Shown here: positions 16,599 to 25,473 of the stretch, one piece after another
How positions within the stretch are numbered: the stretch's first letter is position 1
Layout of the letters: each line of letters opens with the position of its first letter
Assembly: GCA_003141835.1 (NCBI GenBank)
Contig: PLNR01000011.1
Span: 171,804-214,720, forward strand
DNA: 42,917 bases
DNA from: Candidatus Omnitrophota bacterium
GTDB lineage: Bacteria > Omnitrophota > Gorgyraeia > Pluralincolimonadales > Pluralincolimonadaceae
Direction of reading: 5' to 3'
Notes under the pieces: model-generated
What the model was told of the DNA's origin: nothing
The model's input: only the letters and a program-made list of their open reading frames with translations
Database searches by the model: none
Made by a program: the position numbers and the translations under genes

Positions 16599-17540
16599 CT
16601 ATATTTTTTTAAACTTTACCAGAAAAAAACCTTCCATATACTCATTCGGGAGTATCCGCAGGGCCAGGCCCAGGTCGCCGGAAAACCTCTTTCCCTCCCA
16701 TGACGTAAGGCCGCGGACCCTGTTCGGCAATGGTATCTCCACAGGCACGGCATGCAAGCCCTCGAATTTATTCAAGGCCCAATCGACCACCTCCTCATTC
16801 TCCTCAGGGGAGAAAGTACAGGTCGAATAGACCAATTCGCCGCCCGGTTTTAACGCGGAGATCCCGGAATATATCAGGACTTTCTGGGTATGCGAGAGGT
16901 CCGCCACCCTCTTCCGGTTCCACGGCTTGAATGTCTTCGGATCGCGCAAATAGAAGAGCGCCTCCCCCGAGCACGGGGCGTCGACCAGGACTTTGTCGAA
17001 ATATCCGGGATATTCCTTGCCTATCCCCATCCCGTCCGCAAAAAGGGTCTTGACGTTATCGACGCCTTGTATCTTCAGCGTGGCCAGGAGCTTCTGGTAC
17101 CTTATCTCCAGCCTCTCGACGGCGACGAGCTCCGCTTCCCCGCCGCTAAGCGAGGCTATCTGGCTCGTCTTCGCTCCGGGCGCGGCGCACAGGTCGAGTA
17201 TCTTTTCACCTTTGCGGGGATCGAGGAGCAGCGGCGGTATCATGCTAGATACGTTCTGCATATATACCTTGCCGCCCGTGTACAAAGAGCTCTTCTGCAG
17301 GTCTTTCGGTTCGGACCGCAGGATAAAACTCCCCTTCGGCCAGTGGAGCTCGCGGTATCTTATGCCTTCCCTGTCCAGGTCCTCTTTAAGCTGCGGAAGG
17401 CCGGTCTTGAGGTAATTTATCCTGAAAGTCTGTTCTTTTTTATGCAGGAAGGATTCGAATATTTTCGGGAAGACCCCGGGATATACCTTCTTGACCTTCT
17501 CGATGAATTCCGCCGGCAATTCATAGAAGACGGCTTTCAC
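16599..17540 (-). CDS. NOL1/NOP2/Sun (RsmB/RsmF-like) RNA m5C methyltransferase
   Basis: 'KILDLCAAPGAKTSQIASL', 'VLVDAPCSGEALF', 'GGELVYSTCTFSPEENEEVVDW'. GTG start at 17540 gives a GTGA overlap with the rlmB-like stop, preferred over the track start at 17585. Confidence 0.92.
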   Translation of the reverse strand: MKAVFYELPAEFIEKVKKVYPGVFPKIFESFLHKKEQTFRINYLKTGLPQLKEDLDREGIRYRELHWPKGSFILRSEPKDLQKSSLYTGGKVYMQNVSSMIPPLLLDPRKGEKILDLCAAPGAKTSQIASLSGGEAELVAVERLEIRYQKLLATLKIQGVDNVKTLFADGMGIGKEYPGYFDKVLVDAPCSGEALFYLRDPKTFKPWNRKRVADLSHTQKVLIYSGISALKPGGELVYSTCTFSPEENEEVVDWALNKFEGLHAVPVEIPLPNRVRGLTSWEGKRFSGDLGLALRILPNEYMEGFFLVKFKKI

Positions 17541-18286
17541 TTCTGCTTCTTCCCCGCCTCTCTCTGCCTGGCTATCTCGTAACAAAATATGGCCGACGCC
17601 ATCGCGACATTAAAAGATAACGCCGCGCCGCGCATCGGCAAAGTGACCTTGAGCTCGATATGTTTCGAGACGCCGTGGTGTATGCCCTTCCCTTCGGACC
17701 CTAGGACGATGCAAAGCGGGAACGGGAAGGATACCTTATTGAGGCTCTCGCCGCCCTCGACGACCGCCCCTGCCGCCCAATATCCCGCTTCCTTGGCGTG
17801 TATCAGGGCGTTCGAAAGGTTGTTTATCTTGCAGACGCGTATATAATTTTCCCCGCCCGAGGCGATATTAAGGACCGTCTCGTTCACCTCGCACGAATCC
17901 CGCTCCGGGATCACTATCGCGAAATCCCCGAGGCAGGCGGCCGTCCTTATTATCGCGCCCAGGTTCTGCGGGTCGGTTATGCCGTCGAGCATGACGAAAG
18001 TGGGCTTCACGCCGTCTTCCCTTTTGAGGAGCCCTTCGAAAGATGAGTATTCGAAAGGGTCGGCCTCGGCTATTATCCCCTGGAGGCGCTCGCTGTGTTT
18101 CATCTTGAATAATTCCTTCTCTGCCACCCTTTTTATCGGCGTCCGGCGGACCTTCGCTTCCGCGAATATCTCGGCGTCGTCGAAAGTTTCGGATATCATT
18201 ATCATCCTCAAGCTTTTCGGGTTAGCTTTCAGGCGCTCCAGTATGGAGTTCCTCCCGTAAAGCAGCACCGGGTTATTTCTTCCCAT
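17537..18286 (-). CDS. rlmB: TrmH/SpoU-family 23S rRNA 2'-O-methyltransferase (RlmB-like)
   Basis: 'GRNSILERLKANPKSLRMIM', 'LDGITDPQNLGAIIRTAACLGDFAIVIPE', 'CIVLGSEGKGIHHGVSKHIELKVTLPMRGAALSFNVAMASAIFCYE' SPOUT knot motifs. Confidence 0.93.
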   Translation of the reverse strand: MGRNNPVLLYGRNSILERLKANPKSLRMIMISETFDDAEIFAEAKVRRTPIKRVAEKELFKMKHSERLQGIIAEADPFEYSSFEGLLKREDGVKPTFVMLDGITDPQNLGAIIRTAACLGDFAIVIPERDSCEVNETVLNIASGGENYIRVCKINNLSNALIHAKEAGYWAAGAVVEGGESLNKVSFPFPLCIVLGSEGKGIHHGVSKHIELKVTLPMRGAALSFNVAMASAIFCYEIARQREAGKKQK

Positions 18287-18770
18287 CTTTTTCCTCCTCG
18301 TCCTTATCCTCGACCTTCGCCTCGACGTCTATCACATCGCTGTCACGGGGCGTATTCGCGCGGCCCCGTGGTAGAGGACCCCCTCTACCATCACTATTCC
18401 GATCATAGCGATAGACCTTAAATCTCCCCTGCGGGCTGATGAAGAGGTTAAGGAAAAAACTTATCACGCTGAAGCAAAGGGCTCCCCAGAAGGCCGCCCA
18501 GAAATCGTCTATGACGAAACCCTCGACTATCTTCGAGACGAGGTAAAAGAAGAACCCATTCAGGAAAAGCGTGAATATCCCCATAGAGAGGATGGTCAAC
18601 GGCAGGGTGAGCGCGAAGACGATCGGCCTCAGGGTGGCGTTTATGAGGCCCAGGACAAGCGCCGCCACCACCGTGGTCATCCTGCCCTCGGGATGTATCC
18701 CTGGCACGACGCTTATGACCAGTATCATCGCCGCTATATTTATCAGCCATCTTAAAAGGAAACCCTTCAC
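18273..18770 (-). CDS. Phage-holin-IV/YvlD-like membrane protein with structured C-terminal insertion
   Basis: 'MKGFLLRWLINIAAMILVISVVPGIH...VVAALVLGLINATLRPIVFALTLPLTILSMGIFTLFLNGFFFYLVS' typical of the YvlD/4-TM holin family. Confidence 0.88.
   Translation of the reverse strand: MKGFLLRWLINIAAMILVISVVPGIHPEGRMTTVVAALVLGLINATLRPIVFALTLPLTILSMGIFTLFLNGFFFYLVSKIVEGFVIDDFWAAFWGALCFSVISFFLNLFISPQGRFKVYRYDRNSDGRGGPLPRGRANTPRDSDVIDVEAKVEDKDEEEKDGKK
18336..18412. repeat. Cruciform-capable palindromic element inside the yvlD-like CDS
   Basis: Outer stem ATCGCT (18336-18341)/AGCGAT (18407-18412) enclosing two hairpins: CACGGGGC (18344-18351)/GCCCCGTG (18363-18370) and TGGTAGAGG (18369-18377)/CCTCTACCA (18382-18390). 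Confidence 0.8.
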
Positions 18771-18781
18771 CGGTGCGCCTC

Positions 18782-20134
18782 CTATTTTATCTGTATCGAG
18801 AGCAGGAAGATGTCGTCCGCCTGGGCGCCTTCCTGGTATTTCTTCACCGAGGCCAGCAACTCCTCGTTAAAACCGGCCACGTCGAGGGGACCCTTCTCCC
18901 TGACGAACCGCTCGAAGCGGTCATAGCCGAACTCGTCCCCGGCCTTGTTCTTCGCCTCGATCAGCCCGTCGGTGAAAAGGAATATCCTGTCGCCTCTCTC
19001 AAAATTTATCTTTACCTGGTATATGTCGCTCGTTTCCATCCCGATGCCCATCAAAAACGTCTGCGATTCCATGAGGACTATCTTCTTATCGGCTTTCTGG
19101 AACAATATCTGGGGCGGATGGCCGTAATTCGAATATACCAGTTTCTTGTCCGAAAAATCGATGACGCCGCAGAACGCGCTTAGGAATATACCTATCTTCC
19201 CGAAATCGGCCTTTATGAAATTATCGAGCTTCTTCAGTATCTCCCCGGGCATAAGGTTCTCGCGGACGAGCCCCTCGATCTCGGTGTGTATCCTGTTCAC
19301 GAGCAGGGCGGCCGAGACGCCGTGGCCCGTCATGTCCGCTATCATGAAGAGGAGCCGGTTCTTGTCGAGGAAATGGAATTTGGCGTAGTCGCCGCCCATA
19401 TAAAGCATGGGCCTGTAATCGACCGCGACGTCCACCAGGTCTGTCTTTATGGATTTCGGCATGAGGCCGCTGTGTATCCTGTTGGCGAGCTCCAGCTCCT
19501 CTACCATTATCTTGCTCTTCTCCTCGATCTCCTTCTTGAGGACGAAATCCTTCTGGCTCATTACGCCCTCGTTCCTCTTGACGACCATGCATATGAACGC
19601 CGCGACGATGAGCAGCGTAACGTTTATGCCGAAAATGTCCGTATGCACGTAATTGACGTAATTGATGCGTATATTGCTCATGCTGTATACGCCGGTAAAA
19701 ATTATCAGCGTATAAGCGCCGAGCATTCCCGTCTCAAGCATGTTCCACGGAAGGAGCAGCGCGCTTACGAAGAACGCTATCAGCACGAGGGTTATCCCCA
19801 GGTTAGTGATCACGTCCGGGTGCGCCGCGGCGGCCAGGATGGAGATAGAGATTATTATTACGCTGAAAAAGAAACCCCTTATCTTTTGCGCGGTGAGCTT
19901 TTTGGCGAACTTGCCCGTAGTCAACAGGAGCAAGGACAAGAACGCGCCGCCCAGGATCCCGGGCATGTCCTTGGTGCCGAGAAGCCTCCTGAAGAAGAGC
20001 CAGGCGACGATCACCTCTATTGAGAAGGCGCTCAACGCTATATAACAAAAGAGGTTCACGCGCTGGGCGAATATGTTCTTCAGTTCGCCCCTATACTCTT
20101 GCCTGAACCTCTCGGGTATGATCGCGCTCGCCAT
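18782..20134 (-). CDS. Membrane-anchored SpoIIE/RsbU-type PP2C serine phosphatase
   Basis: Multiple N-terminal TM segments; 'MYMGGDYAKFHFLDKNRLLFMIADMTGHGVSAALL', 'YSNYGHPPQILF', 'GDRIFLFTDGLIEAKN'. Confidence 0.92.
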   Translation of the reverse strand: MASAIIPERFRQEYRGELKNIFAQRVNLFCYIALSAFSIEVIVAWLFFRRLLGTKDMPGILGGAFLSLLLLTTGKFAKKLTAQKIRGFFFSVIIISISILAAAAHPDVITNLGITLVLIAFFVSALLLPWNMLETGMLGAYTLIIFTGVYSMSNIRINYVNYVHTDIFGINVTLLIVAAFICMVVKRNEGVMSQKDFVLKKEIEEKSKIMVEELELANRIHSGLMPKSIKTDLVDVAVDYRPMLYMGGDYAKFHFLDKNRLLFMIADMTGHGVSAALLVNRIHTEIEGLVRENLMPGEILKKLDNFIKADFGKIGIFLSAFCGVIDFSDKKLVYSNYGHPPQILFQKADKKIVLMESQTFLMGIGMETSDIYQVKINFERGDRIFLFTDGLIEAKNKAGDEFGYDRFERFVREKGPLDVAGFNEELLASVKKYQEGAQADDIFLLSIQIK

Positions 20135-20138
20135 TTAT

Positions 20139-20897
20139 TTAATTACCTACCGGGACCATTTCCACTATCTCTGAATCCAGCGAACTCTCGAGCCCCTTGA
20201 ATTTAAGCCACTCATAAGGCGGTTCGCATGAATACCATTCGTAATTCTTGGTTATGAACACCTTCACGGGATTAAAGATGCCTATCTCCGGGTCAACGGC
20301 TATCTTATATGCCTCGCGCGTCTTGCCGTTAACCGTCACTTGCTCTTTCGCTACCACCCTGAGCGTCACGCGGTAAAAGTCATCATCGCTGAGGAGATAG
20401 ACGGTCCTCCTCTTTTCCCCGGCCGCCAGGAACCTCTCTATATAATCATCCATGATCTTGCCGTTTATTATATCGCCTTCGTATTTGAGAGTTTTACTCT
20501 TCTCTTCGCCTTTGGCCAGGTCCTTCACCGTGCACTCGACCTTTTTCCGGTCCGGGTAAAATTTCTGCGTCGTTTCGAGGACCGGCTTCCCGGACCCGGA
20601 GAAGACCGTTTCTTTCATAATGATAGGGATAAGGACTTCTTTGTTCTCCATATAACGCATCTCGCTCTTGCGGGATGTTATGCCGTCAAAACCGTAATAC
20701 CGCCCTTTCCCCTCTTCGGTCAGGTTAAAATTGTCCTTCTCCCCTGATACAGGGGTTATCGTTACCGTAGATTCCCAGAGCGTTTCGCCCTTCATGTCCA
20801 CGCACTTGTAACGGCTGATCTCCGGCTTCCCCTCCTCCACCGCGTGCAGCGACGCGGCGGCCGCCAGCATGAAAATTACCGCCATGGCCTTTTTCAT
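20139..20897 (-). CDS. Exported DUF3108-like protein of unknown function
   Basis: Signal peptide 'MKKAMAVIFMLAAAASLHA'; beta-rich architecture. Family assignment tentative. Confidence 0.6.
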   Translation of the reverse strand: MKKAMAVIFMLAAAASLHAVEEGKPEISRYKCVDMKGETLWESTVTITPVSGEKDNFNLTEEGKGRYYGFDGITSRKSEMRYMENKEVLIPIIMKETVFSGSGKPVLETTQKFYPDRKKVECTVKDLAKGEEKSKTLKYEGDIINGKIMDDYIERFLAAGEKRRTVYLLSDDDFYRVTLRVVAKEQVTVNGKTREAYKIAVDPEIGIFNPVKVFITKNYEWYSCEPPYEWLKFKGLESSLDSEIVEMVPVGN

Positions 20898-21547
20898 ACG
20901 GTTATCTCCTCTTCGAGTTTTTCTATCAGGTCCTTGATATCCTTGATCGTCCCGGCCGGCAGGAGTTTCGATATCTCGATGTCGTTCTTCAGGGCCTTGA
21001 GCGTGGCCACGACCCTTTTTACGGCGGACTCTTTCCTTATCTTCCTGGCTTCCTGCGGATCGGCCTCCTCACGCTGCCTTATGAGCGCGGTCAGGTCCTT
21101 CCTTACGTCGCGGACATCCCTGCCCTTTTCGAAGACGTTCTTCTTTAACGACTCATAGTCCGATTCGCCTATCTCTTTCTTGTTCTTCGCGAGCCGCAGC
21201 AGGTTCACCGATTCATAGCTCGGCATGCTCGCGGCCCCGGACGGGTCGGCCGCCCCTTTATTCCGGAGGTATTGGGGCTCTTCTTTCTCGAGGAAATAAT
21301 ACGACTTTAAAAGTTTCATCGCCGTATCTTTCCTGACGCCTATCTCCTTCGACGCGTATGCCTCGAAGGTCAGGTATCCCCAGTCCCTGTAAAGCTTGTC
21401 TTTCCAGACTGAGTATAACGACTGGCCGAGCTCTATCCACGATGTCTTGAAATTTACGACGTTCTGCAGGACCTTGTACCTTACGGAATTCCCGTCAAGC
21501 CCTTCCATCTGCCGCTCGATCTTCTGTATCGCTTTTGTTTTTTCCAT
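20894..21547 (-). CDS. Hypothetical helical protein, possible HTH DNA-binding
   Basis: 'WGYLTFEAYASKEIGVRKDTAMKLLKSYYFL' resembles an HTH; rest charged/helical. Overlaps neighbours by 1-4 nt. Confidence 0.6.
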   Translation of the reverse strand: MEKTKAIQKIERQMEGLDGNSVRYKVLQNVVNFKTSWIELGQSLYSVWKDKLYRDWGYLTFEAYASKEIGVRKDTAMKLLKSYYFLEKEEPQYLRNKGAADPSGAASMPSYESVNLLRLAKNKKEIGESDYESLKKNVFEKGRDVRDVRKDLTALIRQREEADPQEARKIRKESAVKRVVATLKALKNDIEISKLLPAGTIKDIKDLIEKLEEEITV

Positions 21548-22488
21548 TATTTTTTCCTTGAAACGGCCCTTTTGACCGCATTAATGATATCGACGTCTTT
21601 CAACCCGTATTTTTCCAGCAATTCTTCTCCCGTGCCCGACTCGCCGAACGTGTCTCGCACCGCGACCATTTCCATGGGCGCAGGATATCCGCAAGCCAGC
21701 ACCTCCGCGATAGCGCCGCCGAGACCGCCGTTGGCCTGGTGGTCTTCGGCCGTCACTATGGCTCCTGTCTCCTTCGCTGCCTTTATTATTATTTCCTTAT
21801 CGACCGGCTTGATAGTATGCATGTTTATTACGCGCGCTTTTATCCCTTCCCGCGAAAGTTTTTCTGCCGCTTTCACGGACTCGGATACCATGTCACCGCA
21901 GGCAATAATTGCGGCATCGCTGCCTTCCCTTAAGACGTCGGCTTTACCGAAGACGAACGGCCTGTCCCTATCGGTCACGAACGGGACCGCTTCCCTGCCC
22001 AACCTCAGATATACCGGCCCGTCGATGGCGGCAATGGCTTTTGTCGCTTTTGCCGCTTCATACGCGTCGGCCGGCCATACGACCGACATATTCGGCAGGA
22101 CCCGCATCGCGGCAATATCCTCGAGAGCCTGCGCCGTTGCGCCGTCCGGGCCCACTGATATCCCGCTGTGCGTGCCGACGATCTTTACGTTGCATTTATT
22201 ATAGCAGACCGACACCCTGAATACGCCGAAGGCGTTGGCCCAAAAGGCGGCGAACGAGCAGATGAAAGGTATGAGGCCTGTTTTGCTCAACCCGGCCGCG
22301 GTGCCGGCTATATCCTGCTCGGCTATGCCGAGATTAAAAAATCTCTCCGGGAATTCCTTCTTGAAGTATTCGGCGCGCGTGGAATCCTCGAGGTCGCCGG
22401 ACAATACGACGATATCTTTATTATCCCGCCCCAGTTGGAGCAGGGCTTCGCCGAACCCGTCGCGCGTCGCCTTCATCTCTTCGCTCAT
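21547..22488 (-). CDS. Transketolase C-terminal subunit (pyrimidine-binding + C-terminal domain)
   Basis: 'DIVVLSGDLEDSTRAEYFKKEFPERFFNLGIAEQDIAGTAAGLSKTGLIPF', 'VGTHSGISVGPDGATAQALEDIAAMRVLPNM', 'VTAEDHQANGGLGGAIAEVLA'. Confidence 0.95.
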   Translation of the reverse strand: MSEEMKATRDGFGEALLQLGRDNKDIVVLSGDLEDSTRAEYFKKEFPERFFNLGIAEQDIAGTAAGLSKTGLIPFICSFAAFWANAFGVFRVSVCYNKCNVKIVGTHSGISVGPDGATAQALEDIAAMRVLPNMSVVWPADAYEAAKATKAIAAIDGPVYLRLGREAVPFVTDRDRPFVFGKADVLREGSDAAIIACGDMVSESVKAAEKLSREGIKARVINMHTIKPVDKEIIIKAAKETGAIVTAEDHQANGGLGGAIAEVLACGYPAPMEMVAVRDTFGESGTGEELLEKYGLKDVDIINAVKRAVSRKK

Positions 22489-23306
22489 ATCTTCGCCCCC
22501 GAGATCTCTTCCAGCGCCCTGGAAAGCTCTTCCTTATCCGGCGCCTTGCCGTGCCATTTAGGGTTACCCTCCATGAAAGAGACGCCTTTGCCTTTTATCG
22601 TTCGGGCTACTATGAAGGCGGGCTTGCCCTTTACGCTGCCAAACGAATCCAAGGCTTTTATGACGCTTGCGATATCATGGCCGTCTATGTCGAGGACGTT
22701 CCAGCCGAAATCCTTCATCTTCGCGGCGATCGGCTCTTCATTTTTCACTTTCGAGACCGGTCCATTCTGCTGGACGCCGTTAAAATCGACAATGGCGCAG
22801 AGGTTATCGAGTTTATGCTGCGCTGCGGTCATGGCCGCCTCCCAGACCTGCCCTTCCTGCATCTCGCCGTCGCCGAGCAGGCAGTATACCTTAAAATCCT
22901 TTTTCTTTATCTTCGCGCCGAGCGCCATGCCGTTGGCTACGGATAATCCTTCTCCGAGCGAGCCGGTAGAGAACTCCACTCCCGGCACGCCGGAATAAAC
23001 ATGCCCTTGTAGCATACCGCCGAATTTCCTGTAATTCTTCAGTTCTTCTTTCGGGAAATATCCGCAGGCGGCCAATGTCGCATAAAGAGCCGCGCTGGCA
23101 TGCCCCTTCGACATTACGAACCTGTCCCTTCCGTCCCATGAAGGGTCCTTTGGGTCGTGCTTCAATTTATAAAAATACAGCCCTATGAGGATCTCCACGC
23201 ACGAGAGCGAACCGCCGGGGTGGCCGCTTCCGGCACCGGCGATGGTCTCCAGGATATCCATCCTGAGCTTGCGCGCTTTCTCTTTGAGGTCTTTTATTTC
23301 CGGCAT
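22485..23306 (-). CDS. Transketolase N-terminal subunit (TPP-binding)
   Basis: 'AGSGHPGGSLSCVEILIGLYF', 'RFVMSKGHASAALYATLA', 'CLLGDGEMQEGQVWEAAMTAAQHKLDNLCAIVDFNGVQQ'. Confidence 0.95.
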   Translation of the reverse strand: MPEIKDLKEKARKLRMDILETIAGAGSGHPGGSLSCVEILIGLYFYKLKHDPKDPSWDGRDRFVMSKGHASAALYATLAACGYFPKEELKNYRKFGGMLQGHVYSGVPGVEFSTGSLGEGLSVANGMALGAKIKKKDFKVYCLLGDGEMQEGQVWEAAMTAAQHKLDNLCAIVDFNGVQQNGPVSKVKNEEPIAAKMKDFGWNVLDIDGHDIASVIKALDSFGSVKGKPAFIVARTIKGKGVSFMEGNPKWHGKAPDKEELSRALEEISGAKI

Positions 23307-23307
23307 T

Positions 23308-24072
23308 TTACTTTCTTAAGAATAGTACTAAAAAGATCACCATGCTGAATATTATCCTGTATACCACGAATGCCGTAAATGAATGCTTCCTAAGGTATCT
23401 TAAAAGGAATCCTATCGATATAAAACCCGTTACAGCCGAGACTATAAAGCCGATGAAGAGCGACAGGCCGTTCTGCCCTGAAGCGAGCGTCCCGATATCC
23501 TTGAACTTCAGGACCGTCGCGCCGAGGATTATGGGCGCCGAAAGCAGGAATGAGAACCTGGCCGCGGCTTCCCTGTCGAACTTCAACCCTATGCCCGTTG
23601 CCATGGTCACGCCTGACCGCGATACGCCCGGGATTATTGCGAGCGCCTGCGAGATCCCGATCAAGACCGAATCGAGGAAGTTCAGGGATTTCAGCGTCCT
23701 CGTCTTCCGGCTGGACATGTCGATGAAATAAAATACCACAGCAAAGGCGCTCATCGCGCACGCGATGAGCAGAGGCGACCTGAAGACGGTCTCGGCCTTC
23801 TCCTCGAGCAGTTTTCCTATCACCGCTCCCGGGACGCTGGCGACTATGATATACCAGAGGAGCCGCCCCTTGATTATGCCGAGCCAATCCTTCCAGAAAT
23901 ACGCGAGCACCGCAACAAGCGTGCCTGCGTGCAGCGCGACGTCGAAGGCGAGGCTGTGCGCCTGCCAGCCCAAAAGCCACGGCACGGCTATTAGGTGCGC
24001 GGAACTGCTGATGGGCAAAAATTCGCCCACGCCCTGGACTATTCCAAGAATGACAGATTGTATTATGTCCAT
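23308..24072 (-). CDS. uppP: Undecaprenyl-diphosphatase UppP (BacA)
   Basis: 'ILGIVQGVGEFLPISSSAHLIAVPWLLG' and 'IPGVSRSGVTMATGIGLKFDREAAARFSFLLSAPIILGA'. Confidence 0.97.
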   Translation of the reverse strand: MDIIQSVILGIVQGVGEFLPISSSAHLIAVPWLLGWQAHSLAFDVALHAGTLVAVLAYFWKDWLGIIKGRLLWYIIVASVPGAVIGKLLEEKAETVFRSPLLIACAMSAFAVVFYFIDMSSRKTRTLKSLNFLDSVLIGISQALAIIPGVSRSGVTMATGIGLKFDREAAARFSFLLSAPIILGATVLKFKDIGTLASGQNGLSLFIGFIVSAVTGFISIGFLLRYLRKHSFTAFVVYRIIFSMVIFLVLFLRK

Positions 24073-24077
24073 ATTTA

Positions 24078-25298
24078 TTATTGCTCTTTTTTAGGGAACG
24101 CCTCGGCCAACGCAGCTTCTCCGCCCAACAGCGCGTCCTTATTTCCGGAGACCGCTATCCCGTCCTTTATTATCCGCGTTAGCCCGGCGACGCCGTCCTT
24201 CTCGCCCAACAGTATCGCTCCTGCGAGCTTCCCGTCCTTGATCACGCATTTCCTGTAGATGCCTTTGGACGCGTCTTTCCTGCAGAGCGTCTCGTATCCC
24301 TCTCCCTCGGGATTGACCACGCCTATCGAAGTGAGATCGATGCCCATCACCTTGAGCGTCGCCTGGAAAGTCGTCCCTTTGTATTCGAACGGCCTGTCTA
24401 TGATGTTCGATGCAGCGGCAAGCCCCTGGTCTATCGCCGCGGGGATTATGCCGTATACCATGCCGTTGAATTCTGCGCAGTCTCCGGCCGCGTATACATT
24501 ATCGCAGCTAGTCCCCATGAACTTATCGACCAATATCCCTTTTTCGGTGCCTATGCCGCAATTTTTCGCCAATCCGGTATTCGAGCGTACGCCTGCCGAG
24601 ACGATGAAGATGTCGGCCTCAAGCTTGCCTGTCTCCTTGGAGAGAAGGCAGGTCTTTGCGCCTTCGGTCACGATGCGGTCGCACGTCACCTGCAACATTA
24701 CCTCGATATTGAATTTTTCGATCCTGGATTTGAGTATCGCGCCGGCCTCTTCATCCAGCTGCCTCGGGAGGAGCCTTGAGCCGTGTTCGACGACCGTCAC
24801 CTTGAGGCCGCGGTCTGTCAATGCCTTTGCCGTCTCAAGCCCGAGCAGGCCGCCGCCTATGACTATCGCCCTCTTCTTCCCGCGGGCGAACGAGCGTATC
24901 CTTAGGACATCGGCGATATTCCTGTACGTGAAGACATCCCCGGATTTTATCCCTTCTATCGGCGGGACGAAAGGCGAAGCGCCGGTCGTCAACAGTACCT
25001 TGTCGAAATCCTGCCATCCGTCCTTCTCGGTCTTTAACTTTTTCGAGGGAAGGTCTATGTCGAGGACTTTATTCTTGAGGGAGACATCTATGCCGCGCTT
25101 CTTGTACCATTCGTCGTTATACGGGAAGAGCTGGTTTAAGTCCATCGTCTCAGCGAGGAGCCTGTCGAGGAGCGGGCGGGGATAATAATTGTATTCTTCG
25201 TCGGTGAAGATGAATATTTTTGCGCCGGGGGAATTTTCGGAGATATATTTAGCGGCAGTGGTCCCGCATATCCCATTTCCTACAATGGCTATTTTCAT
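24078..25298 (-). CDS. FAD/NAD(P)-dependent oxidoreductase (NADH:rubredoxin reductase / NirB-N-like)
   Basis: 'MKIAIVGNGICGTTAAKYISENSP', 'RAIVIGGGLLGLETAKALTDRGLKVTVVEHG', 'VYAAGDCAEFNGMVYGIIPAAIDQG'. Confidence 0.9.
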   Translation of the reverse strand: MKIAIVGNGICGTTAAKYISENSPGAKIFIFTDEEYNYYPRPLLDRLLAETMDLNQLFPYNDEWYKKRGIDVSLKNKVLDIDLPSKKLKTEKDGWQDFDKVLLTTGASPFVPPIEGIKSGDVFTYRNIADVLRIRSFARGKKRAIVIGGGLLGLETAKALTDRGLKVTVVEHGSRLLPRQLDEEAGAILKSRIEKFNIEVMLQVTCDRIVTEGAKTCLLSKETGKLEADIFIVSAGVRSNTGLAKNCGIGTEKGILVDKFMGTSCDNVYAAGDCAEFNGMVYGIIPAAIDQGLAAASNIIDRPFEYKGTTFQATLKVMGIDLTSIGVVNPEGEGYETLCRKDASKGIYRKCVIKDGKLAGAILLGEKDGVAGLTRIIKDGIAVSGNKDALLGGEAALAEAFPKKEQ

Positions 25299-25310
25299 AG
25301 TCTGGGGCGG

Positions 25311-25469
25311 TTATGCTTTCTCGAACATTTCCTTCGGGGCGCCGCACTCGGGGCATACCCAAGCCGCGGGAAGCTTGTCAAAAGGCGTGCCGGCCGGGAT
25401 GCTGGCTGTCGGATCGCCTGCCGCAGGGTCATAGATGTAGCCGCATACCGTGCAACGATATTTGTCCAT
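25311..25469 (-). CDS. Rubredoxin (52 aa, absent from ORF track)
   Basis: Own translation: [52 protein letters not shown]; two CxxC(G/x) knuckles. Confidence 0.97.
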   Translation of the reverse strand: MDKYRCTVCGYIYDPAAGDPTASIPAGTPFDKLPAAWVCPECGAPKEMFEKA

Positions 25470-25473
25470 GGTC

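Noticed and set aside
19286-20023. 245-aa plus-strand ORF
   Set aside because: Antisense to SpoIIE-type phosphatase; composition (E/H/Y/R-rich) typical of shadow translation.
22168-22998. 276-aa plus-strand ORF
   Set aside because: Antisense across both transketolase subunit genes; shadow ORF.
24259-25185. 308-aa plus-strand ORF
   Set aside because: Antisense to the FAD oxidoreductase, which has unmistakable Rossmann motifs.
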